Notes: a model not told the origin generated them from the letters alone. DNA of 64,000 nt from Mesorhizobium sp. INR15 (GCF_015500075.1 NZ_CP045496.1:744001-808000); one strand, 5' to 3'. Positions 18,996 through 27,489 are shown, counted from the first letter of the stretch. Translations and numbers: made by a program.

Positions 18996-19030
18996 GCAAG
19001 CGGATGAAAAACCTCGCGGTGGCGGCATGA
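18992..19030 (+). CDS. Twelve-codon reading frame between the oxidase and glycosyltransferase genes
   Basis: ATG at 18992 overlaps the oxidase stop as ATGA, and its own stop overlaps the next ATG (19027) as ATGA. The peptide MSKRMKNLAVAA has a basic start and a hydrophobic end. It may be a coupling peptide that carries ribosomes from the oxidase to the glycosyltransferase, or the remnant of a deleted gene whose signal peptide began this way. A small functional peptide is possible but has no further support. Confidence 0.4.
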   Translation: MSKRMKNLAVAA

Positions 19031-20763
19031 GCGCCGCCTCCGCGCAACCTGTTCGGCTGGCCGACGAGCGCCGGCCGAACTGTGCCATCCACTTCATTCC
19101 GGAGGCCTATGAGGGCGACAAGCCAATGGTCGTCGGCCGCCAGTCGGCGGGCGCCGGGTTTCTCGACGCACTGGTCTCGCATGGCGGCGTCGACAAGCTT
19201 TACTGCCTGACCGATACGCCGCAGATCTACCAGGCTTTCCGCGACCGCGTCAGCCATGGCGCGCCGACGACGCCCACTGAATGGATCAAGCCGTTCGATG
19301 CTGACAGGCTGGAGGAGGCCGGCTGCATCTTCATGCCGGGGCCGATCATTTCCGAGGGCGCGTGGATGCGCCGCTATGTCGGCGAACGGCGCTACAGCGT
19401 CTGCGGCATCACCCATTCGGTCGCGACCGAACGCGTCATTCGCAGCATTCGCGACTTCATGGTGGCGCCGACACAGCCCTGGGACGCGCTGATCTGCACA
19501 TCGGTCTCGGCCCGGCAGGCGATCGGCCATATTTTCGAGACCTGGGGCGAGTACCTGGCCTCGCGCGGTTTCAGCGTCGGCGAGACGCCGGTGCAGTTTC
19601 CTGTCATTCCGCTCGGCGTCCATCTCGAGCGCTTCAGGCGCACCGACGCCAAGCTCGCCGAGGGTGCCCGCCTGCGCGCGCAACTTGGCCTCGAGCCCGA
19701 CGACATACTGGTGCTCAATTTCGGCCGTCTCGACTTTCGCTCGAAGGCGCACCCGGTGCCGCTGTTTCGCGCGCTTGAGCTAGCGTCACGGCGCATGAGC
19801 AAGGGGCGCCTGCATCTGGCGATGGTTGGCCAGTTCAACGACCCGATGAGCCAGCATGAATACCGCAACGCGCGGCAGCTGTTCTGTCCTTCGGTTCCCA
19901 CACACTGGATCGACGGCGCTGATACGCACACCGCGGATGCCTCCTGGTTCGCCGCCGATATGTTCGTTTCGCTGCCCGACAATGTGCAGGAGAGTTTCGG
20001 CCTGACCCCGGTCGAGGCCATGGCGGCATCATTGCCCTGTGTGGTCAGCGACTGGAACGGTTACAAGGAGACGGTTGTTGATGGCGAAACCGGCATTCGC
20101 ATCCCGACGATGCTCGCGCCGGCGGGTGCGGGTGTCGAGCTTTCGGACGAGCATGCGCGGGCGAGCTTCGACCATTTCACGCTGATCACCTACACCGCGC
20201 AATGCACCGCGGTCGACATCGACGCCTGCGCCGATGCCATCGCGCGCCTTGCCACCGACGCTGATTTGCGCCGGCGCATGGGCGATGCCGGGCGCAAGCG
20301 CGCCGAGACGGTCTACGACTGGCGCAAGATCATCGTCAACTATCAGGCGCTGTGGGCCGACCTTGCCGAATTGCGCCGCGAGGCCAAGACGGTCGGCGCG
20401 CGCGACACGACGCGCCAGACCGTGCATCCCGACTACCCCGATCTGTTCGCGATGTTTTCCGGCCATCCGTCGCGCCCGATGGATGCCCAGATGATCGCGA
20501 CGATCGCCGACCCCGACCCGGAAGGCGCGCTGCAGCAGATCCGCTCGCTCGGCATGAACGGCGCTGCCCGTCCGGTCATGCTCGACGATTTCGAGATCGA
20601 CCGCATCGTGCGCAACCTCGCCGCCGGCCCGCAAAGCGTCACCGCATTGCTCGACAAGCTGCCGGAGGCACGGCGCACGACAGGGCTGCGCTCGATGATG
20701 TGGCTGTGCAAGTTCGGCATCATCACGCTCACACCTTCCAAGGATGCGGGCATCCACCGATGA
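19027..20763 (+). CDS. GT4-type glycosyltransferase with C-terminal extension
   Basis: The 578-residue protein has a GT-B fold with the retaining-GT donor motif ESFGLTPVEAMAASLP at 322-337 (the E-x7-E pair E322/E330) and a nucleotide-binding segment VLNFGRLDFRSKAHP near 229. The last 150 or so residues run past the usual GT4 length and hold an additional helical region. The ATG at 19027 overlaps the preceding tiny frame by 4 bp; the open frame upstream of it is out-of-frame shadow of the oxidase. A sugar-nucleotide donor is expected and the acceptor is unknown. Being in one operon with an amino-acid oxidase is unusual. Confidence 0.8.
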   Translation: MSAASAQPVRLADERRPNCAIHFIPEAYEGDKPMVVGRQSAGAGFLDALVSHGGVDKLYCLTDTPQIYQAFRDRVSHGAPTTPTEWIKPFDADRLEEAGCIFMPGPIISEGAWMRRYVGERRYSVCGITHSVATERVIRSIRDFMVAPTQPWDALICTSVSARQAIGHIFETWGEYLASRGFSVGETPVQFPVIPLGVHLERFRRTDAKLAEGARLRAQLGLEPDDILVLNFGRLDFRSKAHPVPLFRALELASRRMSKGRLHLAMVGQFNDPMSQHEYRNARQLFCPSVPTHWIDGADTHTADASWFAADMFVSLPDNVQESFGLTPVEAMAASLPCVVSDWNGYKETVVDGETGIRIPTMLAPAGAGVELSDEHARASFDHFTLITYTAQCTAVDIDACADAIARLATDADLRRRMGDAGRKRAETVYDWRKIIVNYQALWADLAELRREAKTVGARDTTRQTVHPDYPDLFAMFSGHPSRPMDAQMIATIADPDPEGALQQIRSLGMNGAARPVMLDDFEIDRIVRNLAAGPQSVTALLDKLPEARRTTGLRSMMWLCKFGIITLTPSKDAGIHR

Positions 20764-21815
20764 GCACGCCGGCGGTCTGCTATCTCCTGTCGAACTACCG
20801 CAGCCATCGCCGTGCCGGCCTCGACAACCGGCAAGCGCTGATGGATGCCGGTGTCCGCCTGGTCGACGACCCCGGGGATGCCGAAATCGTCGTGCTGCAT
20901 GACGAGCCGTGGTCCTATCCTGGCTTTCTGCGCGCCTATCCGGTGCTGCGCGAACGGCATGTCATCGCCTATGCCGTGTGGGAGCCAGACCGCTTGCCGC
21001 CGGATGGCCTGCGCCGGCTCGGCCTTGTCAACGAGATATGGACCAGTTCGTCCTACTGCCGCGAGATCATGCAGGCAGCGGGCCGCCCGGTGACGATCAT
21101 TCCGCATATCGTCGCGCCGGCAGCGCCTGACAGGATGGCGAGCCAGGCCCTGCGCACGCAGCTCGGCCTCGATGACAGCCGTTTCATCTTCTACACGATC
21201 TCCAAGATCGAGGAGCGCAAGAACATCGAAGCCGGCATCCGCGCCTTCGCCAGGGCGTTTCCCGATGGTGGGCCGGCCTATGTGGTCAAGACCCCCGGCG
21301 ACCTGCCGGCGGACCTCGCGGCGGTGCCTGGGGTGATCGCCTGGAGCGATCTTGCCGGGGACAGCGAAATCGCCGCCCTGCATGACATCGGCGACTGCCT
21401 GGTCAGCCCGCATTGCGCCGAGGGTTGGGGGCTTTGCATGTCTGACGCCATGTCGAACGGCAATCTCGTCGTGGCGACCGGTTTCAGCGGCAACATGGAG
21501 TATATGAACGACGACAATTCCCTGCCCGTCGACTTCACGCTCGAGGTCATCCGCACGCCGGACACGCGGGCACGGTTCGGCTTTTCGACGCAAGAGCCGC
21601 GCTGGGCCTATGTCGATGAGGACGATCTTTGCCGCAAGCTGCGCAGCGCCCATTACCGGTGGTCCGATCACGATATCAGGCGCGCGGCGGCAAAGGCATC
21701 CATGACGGCATTCAGCGCCAAAGCTGTCGGCCAGCGGATGGTTGACCGGCTGACGGCGCTCTCCGCTGATCAGGCGGAGCCTGGCGAGCGCCTCCGGCTC
21801 GTCCGCTTCGGGTAA
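20760..21815 (+). CDS. Glycosyltransferase (GT-B fold, GT4-like)
   Basis: The 351-residue protein begins at the ATG that overlaps the preceding stop by 4 bp; sequence upstream of this in the same frame is shadow. It has an N-terminal acceptor-type domain (CYLLSNYRSHRRAGLDN), then FYTISKIEERKNIEAGIRAF and a donor-site motif AEGWGLCMSDAMSNG at 220-234, matching GT4-like enzymes. With the longer glycosyltransferase upstream it would add successive sugars to an unknown acceptor. The two enzymes are not close copies of each other. Confidence 0.8.
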   Translation: MSTPAVCYLLSNYRSHRRAGLDNRQALMDAGVRLVDDPGDAEIVVLHDEPWSYPGFLRAYPVLRERHVIAYAVWEPDRLPPDGLRRLGLVNEIWTSSSYCREIMQAAGRPVTIIPHIVAPAAPDRMASQALRTQLGLDDSRFIFYTISKIEERKNIEAGIRAFARAFPDGGPAYVVKTPGDLPADLAAVPGVIAWSDLAGDSEIAALHDIGDCLVSPHCAEGWGLCMSDAMSNGNLVVATGFSGNMEYMNDDNSLPVDFTLEVIRTPDTRARFGFSTQEPRWAYVDEDDLCRKLRSAHYRWSDHDIRRAAAKASMTAFSAKAVGQRMVDRLTALSADQAEPGERLRLVRFG

Positions 21816-21945
21816 GGCGCCGATCTCGCCCCCTTCGGGACATCCTCCAGATCCGTATGCTACAGCGGTCGCGTGACCGCGATTGCAGCGGCGCCCTTGC
21901 CGGCCACCCGGCAAGGATCGATGCAACCTTCCGAAGGAGCCTGAT

Positions 21946-22710
21946 TTGGCCGTGAGCACCACCAGGATCAGGCGCGCCCTGATCACCGGCGCCGGAGCGG
22001 CTGACGGCATCGGCATTGCCATTGCCCGTCAGCTCGGCCTTGCCGGCCATGCCGTGTTCCTCAACGGCGCCAGCGTGCGCGTAAACGACCGCGCCGCCGA
22101 GCTTCGCTCTGAAGGCATCGATGCCACAGCCGTGGTCGCCGATCTCACCATCGCGGCGGAGGTTGAACGGCTGCGGGCAGCAGTCGGTGCTGTCGATATC
22201 CTGGTCAACAATGCCGGCATGGGATCGCTGGCATCGCCATCGGTCGACAAGGCTTTCCTGTCGATGAGCGAGGCCGAGTGGGATCAAGGCATCGAGGTCA
22301 GCCTGAAAACCGCGTTTCTGGTCACCAAGGCATTTCTGCCGGCGATGGTCGAAGCCGGCTATGGGCGTATCGTCAATGTCGCGTCAGTCACCGGGCCGCT
22401 GGTGTCCTTCGAGGGCACCGCCGCCTATTCCGCCGCCAAGGCCGGCATGGTTGGCCTGACGCGCACGCTGGCGCTGGAAGTGGCGAAAAACGGCATCACC
22501 GCCAATGCCGTGGCGCCCGGCTGGATCGAAACGGGCTCATCAAGCGCCATGGAGCGGACGGCTGCCTTGCACACGCCGCCGGCACGCGCCGGCCGGCCCG
22601 ACGAGGTCGCCGCTGCTGTGGTCTTCCTGGCCTCCGAGGGCGCCAGCTATGTCAACGGCACCTTGCTGGTAGTCGACGGCGGCAACAGCCTTCAGGAACG
22701 CAAGGGCTAA
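21946..22710 (+). CDS. Short-chain dehydrogenase/reductase (SDR)
   Basis: The 254-residue classical SDR has the cofactor motif TGAGAADGIGIA at about 14-25, NNAG at 88-91 and the catalytic set S147, Y161 and K165 in YSAAKAG. It ends with YVNGTLLVVDGGNSLQ, typical of FabG-like oxidoreductases. The TTG at 21946 is chosen because GAAGGAG lies 7 bp before it; a GTG two codons on is an alternative. It oxidises or reduces an alcohol/ketone with NAD(P)(H), substrate unknown. It lies about 130 bp after the glycosyltransferases, perhaps on its own transcript. Confidence 0.85.
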   Translation: MAVSTTRIRRALITGAGAADGIGIAIARQLGLAGHAVFLNGASVRVNDRAAELRSEGIDATAVVADLTIAAEVERLRAAVGAVDILVNNAGMGSLASPSVDKAFLSMSEAEWDQGIEVSLKTAFLVTKAFLPAMVEAGYGRIVNVASVTGPLVSFEGTAAYSAAKAGMVGLTRTLALEVAKNGITANAVAPGWIETGSSSAMERTAALHTPPARAGRPDEVAAAVVFLASEGASYVNGTLLVVDGGNSLQERKG

Positions 22711-22858
22711 GCACCCCAATAGACCCCCCTGTCATTTCTCGAGATCTCGAATGGCTTGATCAGCCATGCGCGCAAGTCGTGCGACCTGCCGGGCAATCCG
22801 CTTTGACCCGAAGCGGGGCTTGCAGCCGCGCGGTTGACATCGGTGGCAAACATAGCCA

Positions 22859-22882
22859 ATACTTCGCTATATGGTGAAGTAT
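22859..22882. promoter_or_regulatory. Inverted repeat, probable ArsR operator
   Basis: ATACTTC and GAAGTAT form a 7-bp inverted repeat with a 10-bp spacer just before the ArsR coding region. A TTGACA hexamer lies upstream at 22834, so the dyad would cover the promoter's downstream part. It argues for the ATG at 22895 over the one at 22871, which lies inside the dyad. Confidence 0.5.
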
Positions 22883-22894
22883 CAAGCATCAGCC

Positions 22895-23209
22895 ATGGAC
22901 CGCACATTTTTCGCGCTTGCCGACCCCACTCGGCGACACGTTCTGCTGCGGCTGAAGGAGGAACCCGAGCTGTCGATCAGTGAACTTGCCCGGCCATTGT
23001 CCCTGAAACTTCCTGGGTTGATGAAACATCTGGACGTGTTGTCCGACGCCGGATTGATCACGCGGGTCAAAACCGGCCGCACCGTGTCGGTTCGCGTTTC
23101 GGCCGCGCCGATGCTTGAAGCGATGGAGTGGCTCAGACGATATGAGAGCCTCTGGACGGTGAGCCTGGATCGGCTTGTGGCTCTGGTTGAAGAGGGTGGC
23201 GAGCCATGA
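22895..23209 (+). CDS. ArsR family regulator
   Basis: The 104-residue protein is a winged-helix ArsR repressor: FFALADPTRRHVLLRLKEEPELSISELARPLSLKLPGLMKHLDVLSDAGLI is the helix-turn-helix, followed by the wing TRVKTGRTVSVRV. No cysteine metal site is visible, so it belongs to the metal-free subgroup that is paired with SRPBCC proteins. It overlaps the next gene by 4 bp. It likely represses its own operon through the inverted repeat at 22859-22882. The upstream ATG at 22871 would add 8 residues. Confidence 0.85.
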   Translation: MDRTFFALADPTRRHVLLRLKEEPELSISELARPLSLKLPGLMKHLDVLSDAGLITRVKTGRTVSVRVSAAPMLEAMEWLRRYESLWTVSLDRLVALVEEGGEP

Positions 23210-23646
23210 CCGTCAGTCTTCCCAGCGTGACGATCGTGCGCAGGATCAAGGCTCCGCCCGCCAAGGTCTGGGCGGCGATCACGCAGCCGAATTTGATGTT
23301 GCGATGGTGGGGCCCTGATGCGGGGCCGACACTCAGCGCCGTGGCGGACGTTCGCCCGGGAGGGCAGTTCAGCGTCGTATTTCGCCTGCTCAATGGCGAC
23401 GAACACAACCCAACCGGAATTTATCAGGAAGTCATCCCTGAGCGGAAACTGGCTTTCACCTGGGATCTGCCCGAGACCTCCGAACCGGTGTCCCTGGTGA
23501 CATTCCTGCTCAGGCCTTTTGAGGGCGGCACGGAACTGACCTTGATGCACGAGCATCTTCCGAACGAGGATGAGCGCAAAAGTCATGAGGACGGCTGGAA
23601 CGGCCTCGTCGACAAACTTTCAAGTTTTCTTGGAGATTTCGAATGA
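23206..23646 (+). CDS. SRPBCC (AHSA1-type) domain protein
   Basis: The 146-residue protein has the START-like fold of the AHSA1 group: VTIVRRIKAPPAKVWAAITQPNLMLRWWGPD, PGGQFSVVFRLLNGDEHNPTGIYQEVIPERKLAFTWD and a C-terminal HEDGWNGLVDKLSSFL helix. Such proteins bind a hydrophobic ligand; their exact roles are poorly known, and they are very often encoded beside ArsR regulators and GSTs, as here. Both flanking genes overlap it by 4 bp, so the three proteins are made together. Confidence 0.85.
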   Translation: MTVSLPSVTIVRRIKAPPAKVWAAITQPNLMLRWWGPDAGPTLSAVADVRPGGQFSVVFRLLNGDEHNPTGIYQEVIPERKLAFTWDLPETSEPVSLVTFLLRPFEGGTELTLMHEHLPNEDERKSHEDGWNGLVDKLSSFLGDFE

Positions 23647-24290
23647 GCGACCTGATCGTTTGGACCTTCGATTGGGTGCCCGAGGGGCCGCGTGGCTTTG
23701 TGCGCGACATACGGCTGAGATGGGCGTGCGAGGAAGCCGGACTGGCCTATGACGTGCGAACAGTCCCTTTCGAAGACCGTGGACCCGACCATTTGGCACG
23801 TCAGCCATTCACCCAGGTTCCGTTCCTGAGCGATGGCAAGCTTGAAATATTCGAAAGTGGCGCGGGACTGCTGCATCTGGCCCGAAAAAGCGAAAAGCTG
23901 ATGCCACGCGATCCTGTCGGAGAAGCCCAAACGCTTGAATGGACGATCTCCGCGCTCAACTCGATCGAAATGGCTTCAGTTCCCTGGTGGTTCCTGGAGG
24001 TCACCGGCGCCAAGGACAACGGCCTGACCGGCTGGCTGCAAAGCCGGCTTGACCACATGGAACGCGTCCTGAAGGAACGAGAATGGCTGGCCGCCGACCG
24101 CTTCACCGTCGCGGACCTGCTGATGGCCGATGTTCTGCGCGTGGCACGGGTTCGTTCTTTCGGAGATAGACCGGCGACGGAATCCTATGTGAAGCGGATC
24201 ACGGAGCGCGCACTCTTCAAGAAAGCCCATGCCGATCAGATGGCGCACTTCGCAGCAGGTGACGCCAGGCACTCCGCCAGCAAGAGCTGA
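23643..24290 (+). CDS. Glutathione S-transferase family protein
   Basis: The 215-residue protein has the two-domain GST layout: thioredoxin-like N-terminal half with the conserved turn PFTQVPFLSDGKLEIFESGAGLLHL (the cis-Pro is in QVPFL, followed by Glu-Ser binding glutathione) and an all-helical C-terminal half with EREWLAADRFTVADLLMADVL. It probably conjugates or isomerises an electrophile with glutathione. As last gene of the ArsR/SRPBCC/GST operon it fits a detoxification role. No specific substrate can be assigned. Confidence 0.85.
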   Translation: MSDLIVWTFDWVPEGPRGFVRDIRLRWACEEAGLAYDVRTVPFEDRGPDHLARQPFTQVPFLSDGKLEIFESGAGLLHLARKSEKLMPRDPVGEAQTLEWTISALNSIEMASVPWWFLEVTGAKDNGLTGWLQSRLDHMERVLKEREWLAADRFTVADLLMADVLRVARVRSFGDRPATESYVKRITERALFKKAHADQMAHFAAGDARHSASKS

Positions 24291-24559
24291 TCTATCAAGG
24301 TCTGCTGGCATGGCGTGACGGTGCGGGACGCTTCCTGCGACATCGCGCGCTCAAGCATCCGCGTCGCTGTAGCGACGTCTTCGCCGCGATCCGCCTGCCG
24401 CCGCCTTTTCCCTGCGGCCATCGGCGCCGCGCTGCTGGCTGCTCGACAGCCCACTCAAGCCACCGCGAAATGCGCTGGAGCAGCCTGGGCCATCGTTCAT
24501 CATTCCAGCCGAGCGCATGGGCCGACACAAGCATCCGGGATCAGAGCGCAACAAAATAA

Positions 24560-24589
24560 TTGACAACTGGTTTTTGGATCCATTAATTA
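24560..24589 (+). promoter_or_regulatory. Promoter of the GntR-aminotransferase operon
   Basis: TTGACA at 24560-24565 and TAATTA at 24584-24589 are 18 bp apart in an AT-rich patch. This predicts transcription from about 24597, where a hairpin begins. Confidence 0.5.
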
Positions 24590-24596
24590 TGGTTCT

Positions 24597-24635
24597 TTCC
24601 AGCGTGATGGCCAATGGATGGCCATCACGCTGGAA
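24597..24635. repeat. Perfect 17-bp inverted repeat with 5-nt loop at the predicted transcript start
   Basis: Positions 24597-24613 and 24619-24635 are exact reverse complements, separated by ATGGA. Transcribed, they form a 17-bp stem. No T-run follows. It may be an operator for the GntR protein encoded 92 bp downstream or a 5' mRNA stem controlling stability or translation. Confidence 0.75.
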
Positions 24636-24727
24636 GACGATGACTTGAGCGATAGCCTCAGGCCGGAGCCGTCATTCGGCACGGTCGCAAGGGCGAAATT
24701 CAAGGCGCCGCTAACCAGGGTCTGCCA

Positions 24728-25420
24728 ATGCGTCCGAAATCCCCTACTCTCGACATATTGTCCACCTTGCCGATGGGCGGCGGACGGCCGCTGACCGTCG
24801 CGGAATATGTGGCCGATGTCCTGCGGCGCGGCATTATCCAGGGCGAATTGCCTTCGGGGGCCGAGCTTCGGCAGGAAGATGTCGCGGCGCAGCTGAATGT
24901 CAGCCGGATGCCAGTTCGCGAGGCGCTGCGGATGCTGCAGTCCGAAGGCTGGGTCGTCGTCGAGCCAAGGCGTGGCGCGGTGGTGGCGTCCGTCGAACCC
25001 GGTGACATCCGCGAGACGTTTCAACTGCGCGCCGATATGGAGCAGGCGGCACTTCGCCGGTCTATTCCGCTGCTGACCGACGAGCGGCTGCGAGACGCCG
25101 CCACCCTTCTCGACCGGATGGATCGGGCATCATCGCTCGACGATTATCTTTCCCTGCACAAGAAGTTCCACCTGGCGCTGACCGTGGGCGCGGGGCGCCG
25201 TTACACCGGCCTCATATCGGAACTGATCGATCTTTCGGACCGGTACTTGCGGCTCGAACTCACCACCCTTGCCAACCATGACGAGTCGCAGGCCGAACAC
25301 CGGGCCATCCTTGAGGCTTGCCGGCTGGGCAAGATCGACGAGGCGATCGCCCAGATCGGCCCGCACATCGCCGAAGCGGGCGACGACCTGGCGCGGACCC
25401 TGGAAAGCAAGAAGGCCTGA
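24728..25420 (+). CDS. GntR family regulator, FadR/FCD type
   Basis: The 230-residue protein has an N-terminal GntR winged helix (LTVAEYVADVLRRGIIQGELPSGAELRQEDVAAQLNVSRMPVREALRML) and a C-terminal all-helical FCD ligand domain with LHKKFHLAL and QAEHRAILEACRLGKIDEA, which supply Asp/His metal ligands in many members. It would repress its own operon and release it on binding a carboxylic acid or amino acid. The class V aminotransferase starts 4 bp after it, so that gene is the probable target, and its substrate the likely effector. Confidence 0.9.
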   Translation: MRPKSPTLDILSTLPMGGGRPLTVAEYVADVLRRGIIQGELPSGAELRQEDVAAQLNVSRMPVREALRMLQSEGWVVVEPRRGAVVASVEPGDIRETFQLRADMEQAALRRSIPLLTDERLRDAATLLDRMDRASSLDDYLSLHKKFHLALTVGAGRRYTGLISELIDLSDRYLRLELTTLANHDESQAEHRAILEACRLGKIDEAIAQIGPHIAEAGDDLARTLESKKA

Positions 25421-25424
25421 TGAC

Positions 25425-26591
25425 ATGATCGACGTCAAACGCGTGCGCGAACAAACGGCCTCCTGCGGGCGGCATGTGCATTTCAACAATGCCGGCGCAT
25501 CGCCAATGGCCGATCCAGTCAAGTCGGCGGTGATTGCCCATATCGAGAAAGAGGCCGAGATGGGCGGCTATCGCGCCGCACGGGAGGCATCAGCGCAGAT
25601 CGACGATTTCTATGATGCGTTCGCCGCCCTTCTGAACTGCGAGCGGACCGAAATCGCCTATGTGGAAAACGCCACCCGCGCGTGGGATTCAGTGTTTTAC
25701 GGCTTCGACTTCAAGCCCGGTGACCGCGTCGTCACCTGCATGTCGGAATATGGCAGCAACTATCTCGCCTTTCTCCATCTCGCCCGCACCAAGGGCATCA
25801 TCATCGACGTCGCCGCCAACGACGCGAGCGGACAGGTTTCCGTCGCCGCCATCAGGCAACTCATCACCTCTCGAACGCGCCTCATCGCGATCACCCACGT
25901 CCCGACGCAAGGCGGGTTGGTCAATCCGGCGGAAGAGGTTGGCGCCGTTGCGCGCCAGAACGGGATACGCTTCCTGCTCGATGCCTGCCAGTCGATCGGG
26001 CACCTGCCACTCGACGTGAAGGCGATCGGCTGCGACTTCCTCTCCGGCACGGGCAGAAAATACCTGCGCGGCCCACGCGGCACCGGGGTTCTCTACGCGA
26101 ACATGCAAGCGCTGGCGGAGATCCATCCGCCCTTCGTCGACATCGGCGCGGCGAAGTGGGTGTCTCGCGACGGCTACGAATTGCTCCCGGACGCCCGGCG
26201 GTTTGAAAACTGGGAATACCATGTCGCCGGAAAGATCGGCCTTGCCGCCGCCGTTCGCTATGCACTTAATCTCGGGGTGGATGCGACGTGGGCGCGTATT
26301 CGCGGCCTTGCCGACATGCTGCGCGGCGAACTGGCACGGGACAGCCGCATCCGCCTTGGCGACCAAGGTGAGAAAAAATGCGGCATCGTCACCTTCCATC
26401 GGGACGATGAGCACCCGCAAGACACCATGCGGCGGCTGGAAGACGCCAGGGTTTCCGTCTCGGTCTCCGAGCAGTGCGACGCGCGGCTTGACCTGGAAGC
26501 GCGCGGGATCGCTTCCCTGGTCCGCACCTCTGTCCACTATTTCAACACCGAGGCCGAGATCGAAAAGGTATGCCGCATCGCGCTGGCTTGA
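25425..26591 (+). CDS. Class V aminotransferase (PLP-dependent; isopenicillin-N-epimerase/desulfurase-like)
   Basis: The 388-residue PLP enzyme begins at the ATG 4 bp after the GntR stop; the longer open frame is shadow. FLLDACQSIGHLPLDV supplies D187 and Q189, and GTGRKYLRGPRGTG supplies the PLP lysine K212. The N-terminus FNNAGASPMADPV is typical of the isopenicillin-N-epimerase/cysteine-desulfurase group. No catalytic cysteine loop of a true desulfurase is obvious. It most likely transaminates, epimerises or cleaves an amino acid that the GntR protein senses. The exact reaction is unknown. Confidence 0.85.
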   Translation: MIDVKRVREQTASCGRHVHFNNAGASPMADPVKSAVIAHIEKEAEMGGYRAAREASAQIDDFYDAFAALLNCERTEIAYVENATRAWDSVFYGFDFKPGDRVVTCMSEYGSNYLAFLHLARTKGIIIDVAANDASGQVSVAAIRQLITSRTRLIAITHVPTQGGLVNPAEEVGAVARQNGIRFLLDACQSIGHLPLDVKAIGCDFLSGTGRKYLRGPRGTGVLYANMQALAEIHPPFVDIGAAKWVSRDGYELLPDARRFENWEYHVAGKIGLAAAVRYALNLGVDATWARIRGLADMLRGELARDSRIRLGDQGEKKCGIVTFHRDDEHPQDTMRRLEDARVSVSVSEQCDARLDLEARGIASLVRTSVHYFNTEAEIEKVCRIALA

Positions 26592-26622
26592 GGGATTCGC
26601 CGGGCAACAGATCCAGGTAGGC

Positions 26623-27324
26623 TCAGGAGGCCTTGGCGAGGAACGTCTGGTAGTCTGACTTCGCCTGCAACAGGCGCAGCACGTTCTCGCGTGATCCCCG
26701 CACATGGGCGCGGGCGAGCATGCCGGCGCGCTTGGCGTCGTTGGCGCAGATCGCCGCGACGATCCCGGCGTGCTCGTCGCGGGCGATCTTCCATTCGTCA
26801 AGCCAGAGCAGTTCGGTCCAGACATAGTGCTGACACTTGTCGAGTATGCCGCACAGCATGCCGTGCAGCATGACATTGCCGCTGATCTCGGCAATCACGC
26901 GGTGCAGGTCGATGCCGACCTCCAGCTCCTGGAATTTTTCCTTGGTGGTGCGATCGGGAATGGCGGCCAGCCGCTCGCATTCAGCCAGCATGGCGCGAAG
27001 ACGGGCCTTGTCCTTCTCGGTCGCTGCCGCGGCCGCCAGTTCCGTGGCATGGCCGTCGAGCAGTTCGCGGATGTCGAAGGCCTCGCGGAACATGTTGATG
27101 TCGAACTCGGTGACAGCATAGCCTTGCCTCGGCCGGCCGTTGACCAGCCCATCGCGCTCCAGCCGGTTGAAAGCTTCGCGCACCGGGGTGCGGCTGACAT
27201 TGAGTTTTGCCGCGATGTCGCTCTCGGTGACGCGTGCGCCCGGCGGAATCTGGCCAGTCACGATCATCGCCTTGAGCGAGGTGTAGACCGAGTCGCGCAG
27301 CGTGTTTTTCGTTTCCTTGGCCAA
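26623..27324 (-). CDS. GntR family regulator, FCD type, divergent from polyamine transporter
   Basis: The 233-residue regulator starts at a TTG (27324) preceded by GGAAAG; the 41 codons upstream in frame look non-coding. DNA-binding part: LRDSVYTSLKAMIVTGQIPPGARVTESDIAAKLNVSRTPVREAFNRLERDGLV. FCD effector domain follows with ELLDGHATELA, DLHRVIAEISGNVML and EHAGIVAAICANDAKRA. It is divergent from the ABC transporter operon starting at 27551, and a palindrome TTGTATACAA, typical of FCD-type GntR sites, lies between them. It therefore probably represses that transport operon and itself. Confidence 0.9.
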   Translation of the reverse strand: MAKETKNTLRDSVYTSLKAMIVTGQIPPGARVTESDIAAKLNVSRTPVREAFNRLERDGLVNGRPRQGYAVTEFDINMFREAFDIRELLDGHATELAAAAATEKDKARLRAMLAECERLAAIPDRTTKEKFQELEVGIDLHRVIAEISGNVMLHGMLCGILDKCQHYVWTELLWLDEWKIARDEHAGIVAAICANDAKRAGMLARAHVRGSRENVLRLLQAKSDYQTFLAKAS

Positions 27325-27489
27325 AGATCCGCTTTCCGTTTTCCGGCGCGTGGCCGGGCATTGCCCCGTTTGTAGCCGCAGTCGGCTTAATTTGCCACGC
27401 CGGCGACGCCCTCTCTCACAGGCTGGGCGAGCACAAATTGATGGCATCGACCGGTGTTGACAAGCTCGATCTCTCGGCTACATTCAAAA

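Larger units (their letters stand above)
24291..24727. other. Intergenic region with promoter and long hairpin, no gene
   Basis: These 437 bp hold no reading frame with recognisable protein features. Two short frames, one on each strand, are compositionally unremarkable. The right half carries a promoter-like TTGACA / TAATTA pair and a long perfect inverted repeat before the GntR gene, listed separately. Confidence 0.7.

Noticed and set aside
20433..22022. Minus-strand open frame of 529 codons
   Set aside because: It is antisense to the two glycosyltransferases, which have the GT-B motifs; no domain is present in the minus-strand product.
24315..24563. 82-codon plus-strand frame in the gap before the GntR gene
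   Set aside because: Arg/Ala/Ser-rich with no domain, no ribosome site and no clear neighbour link. Its end runs into the promoter of the next gene.
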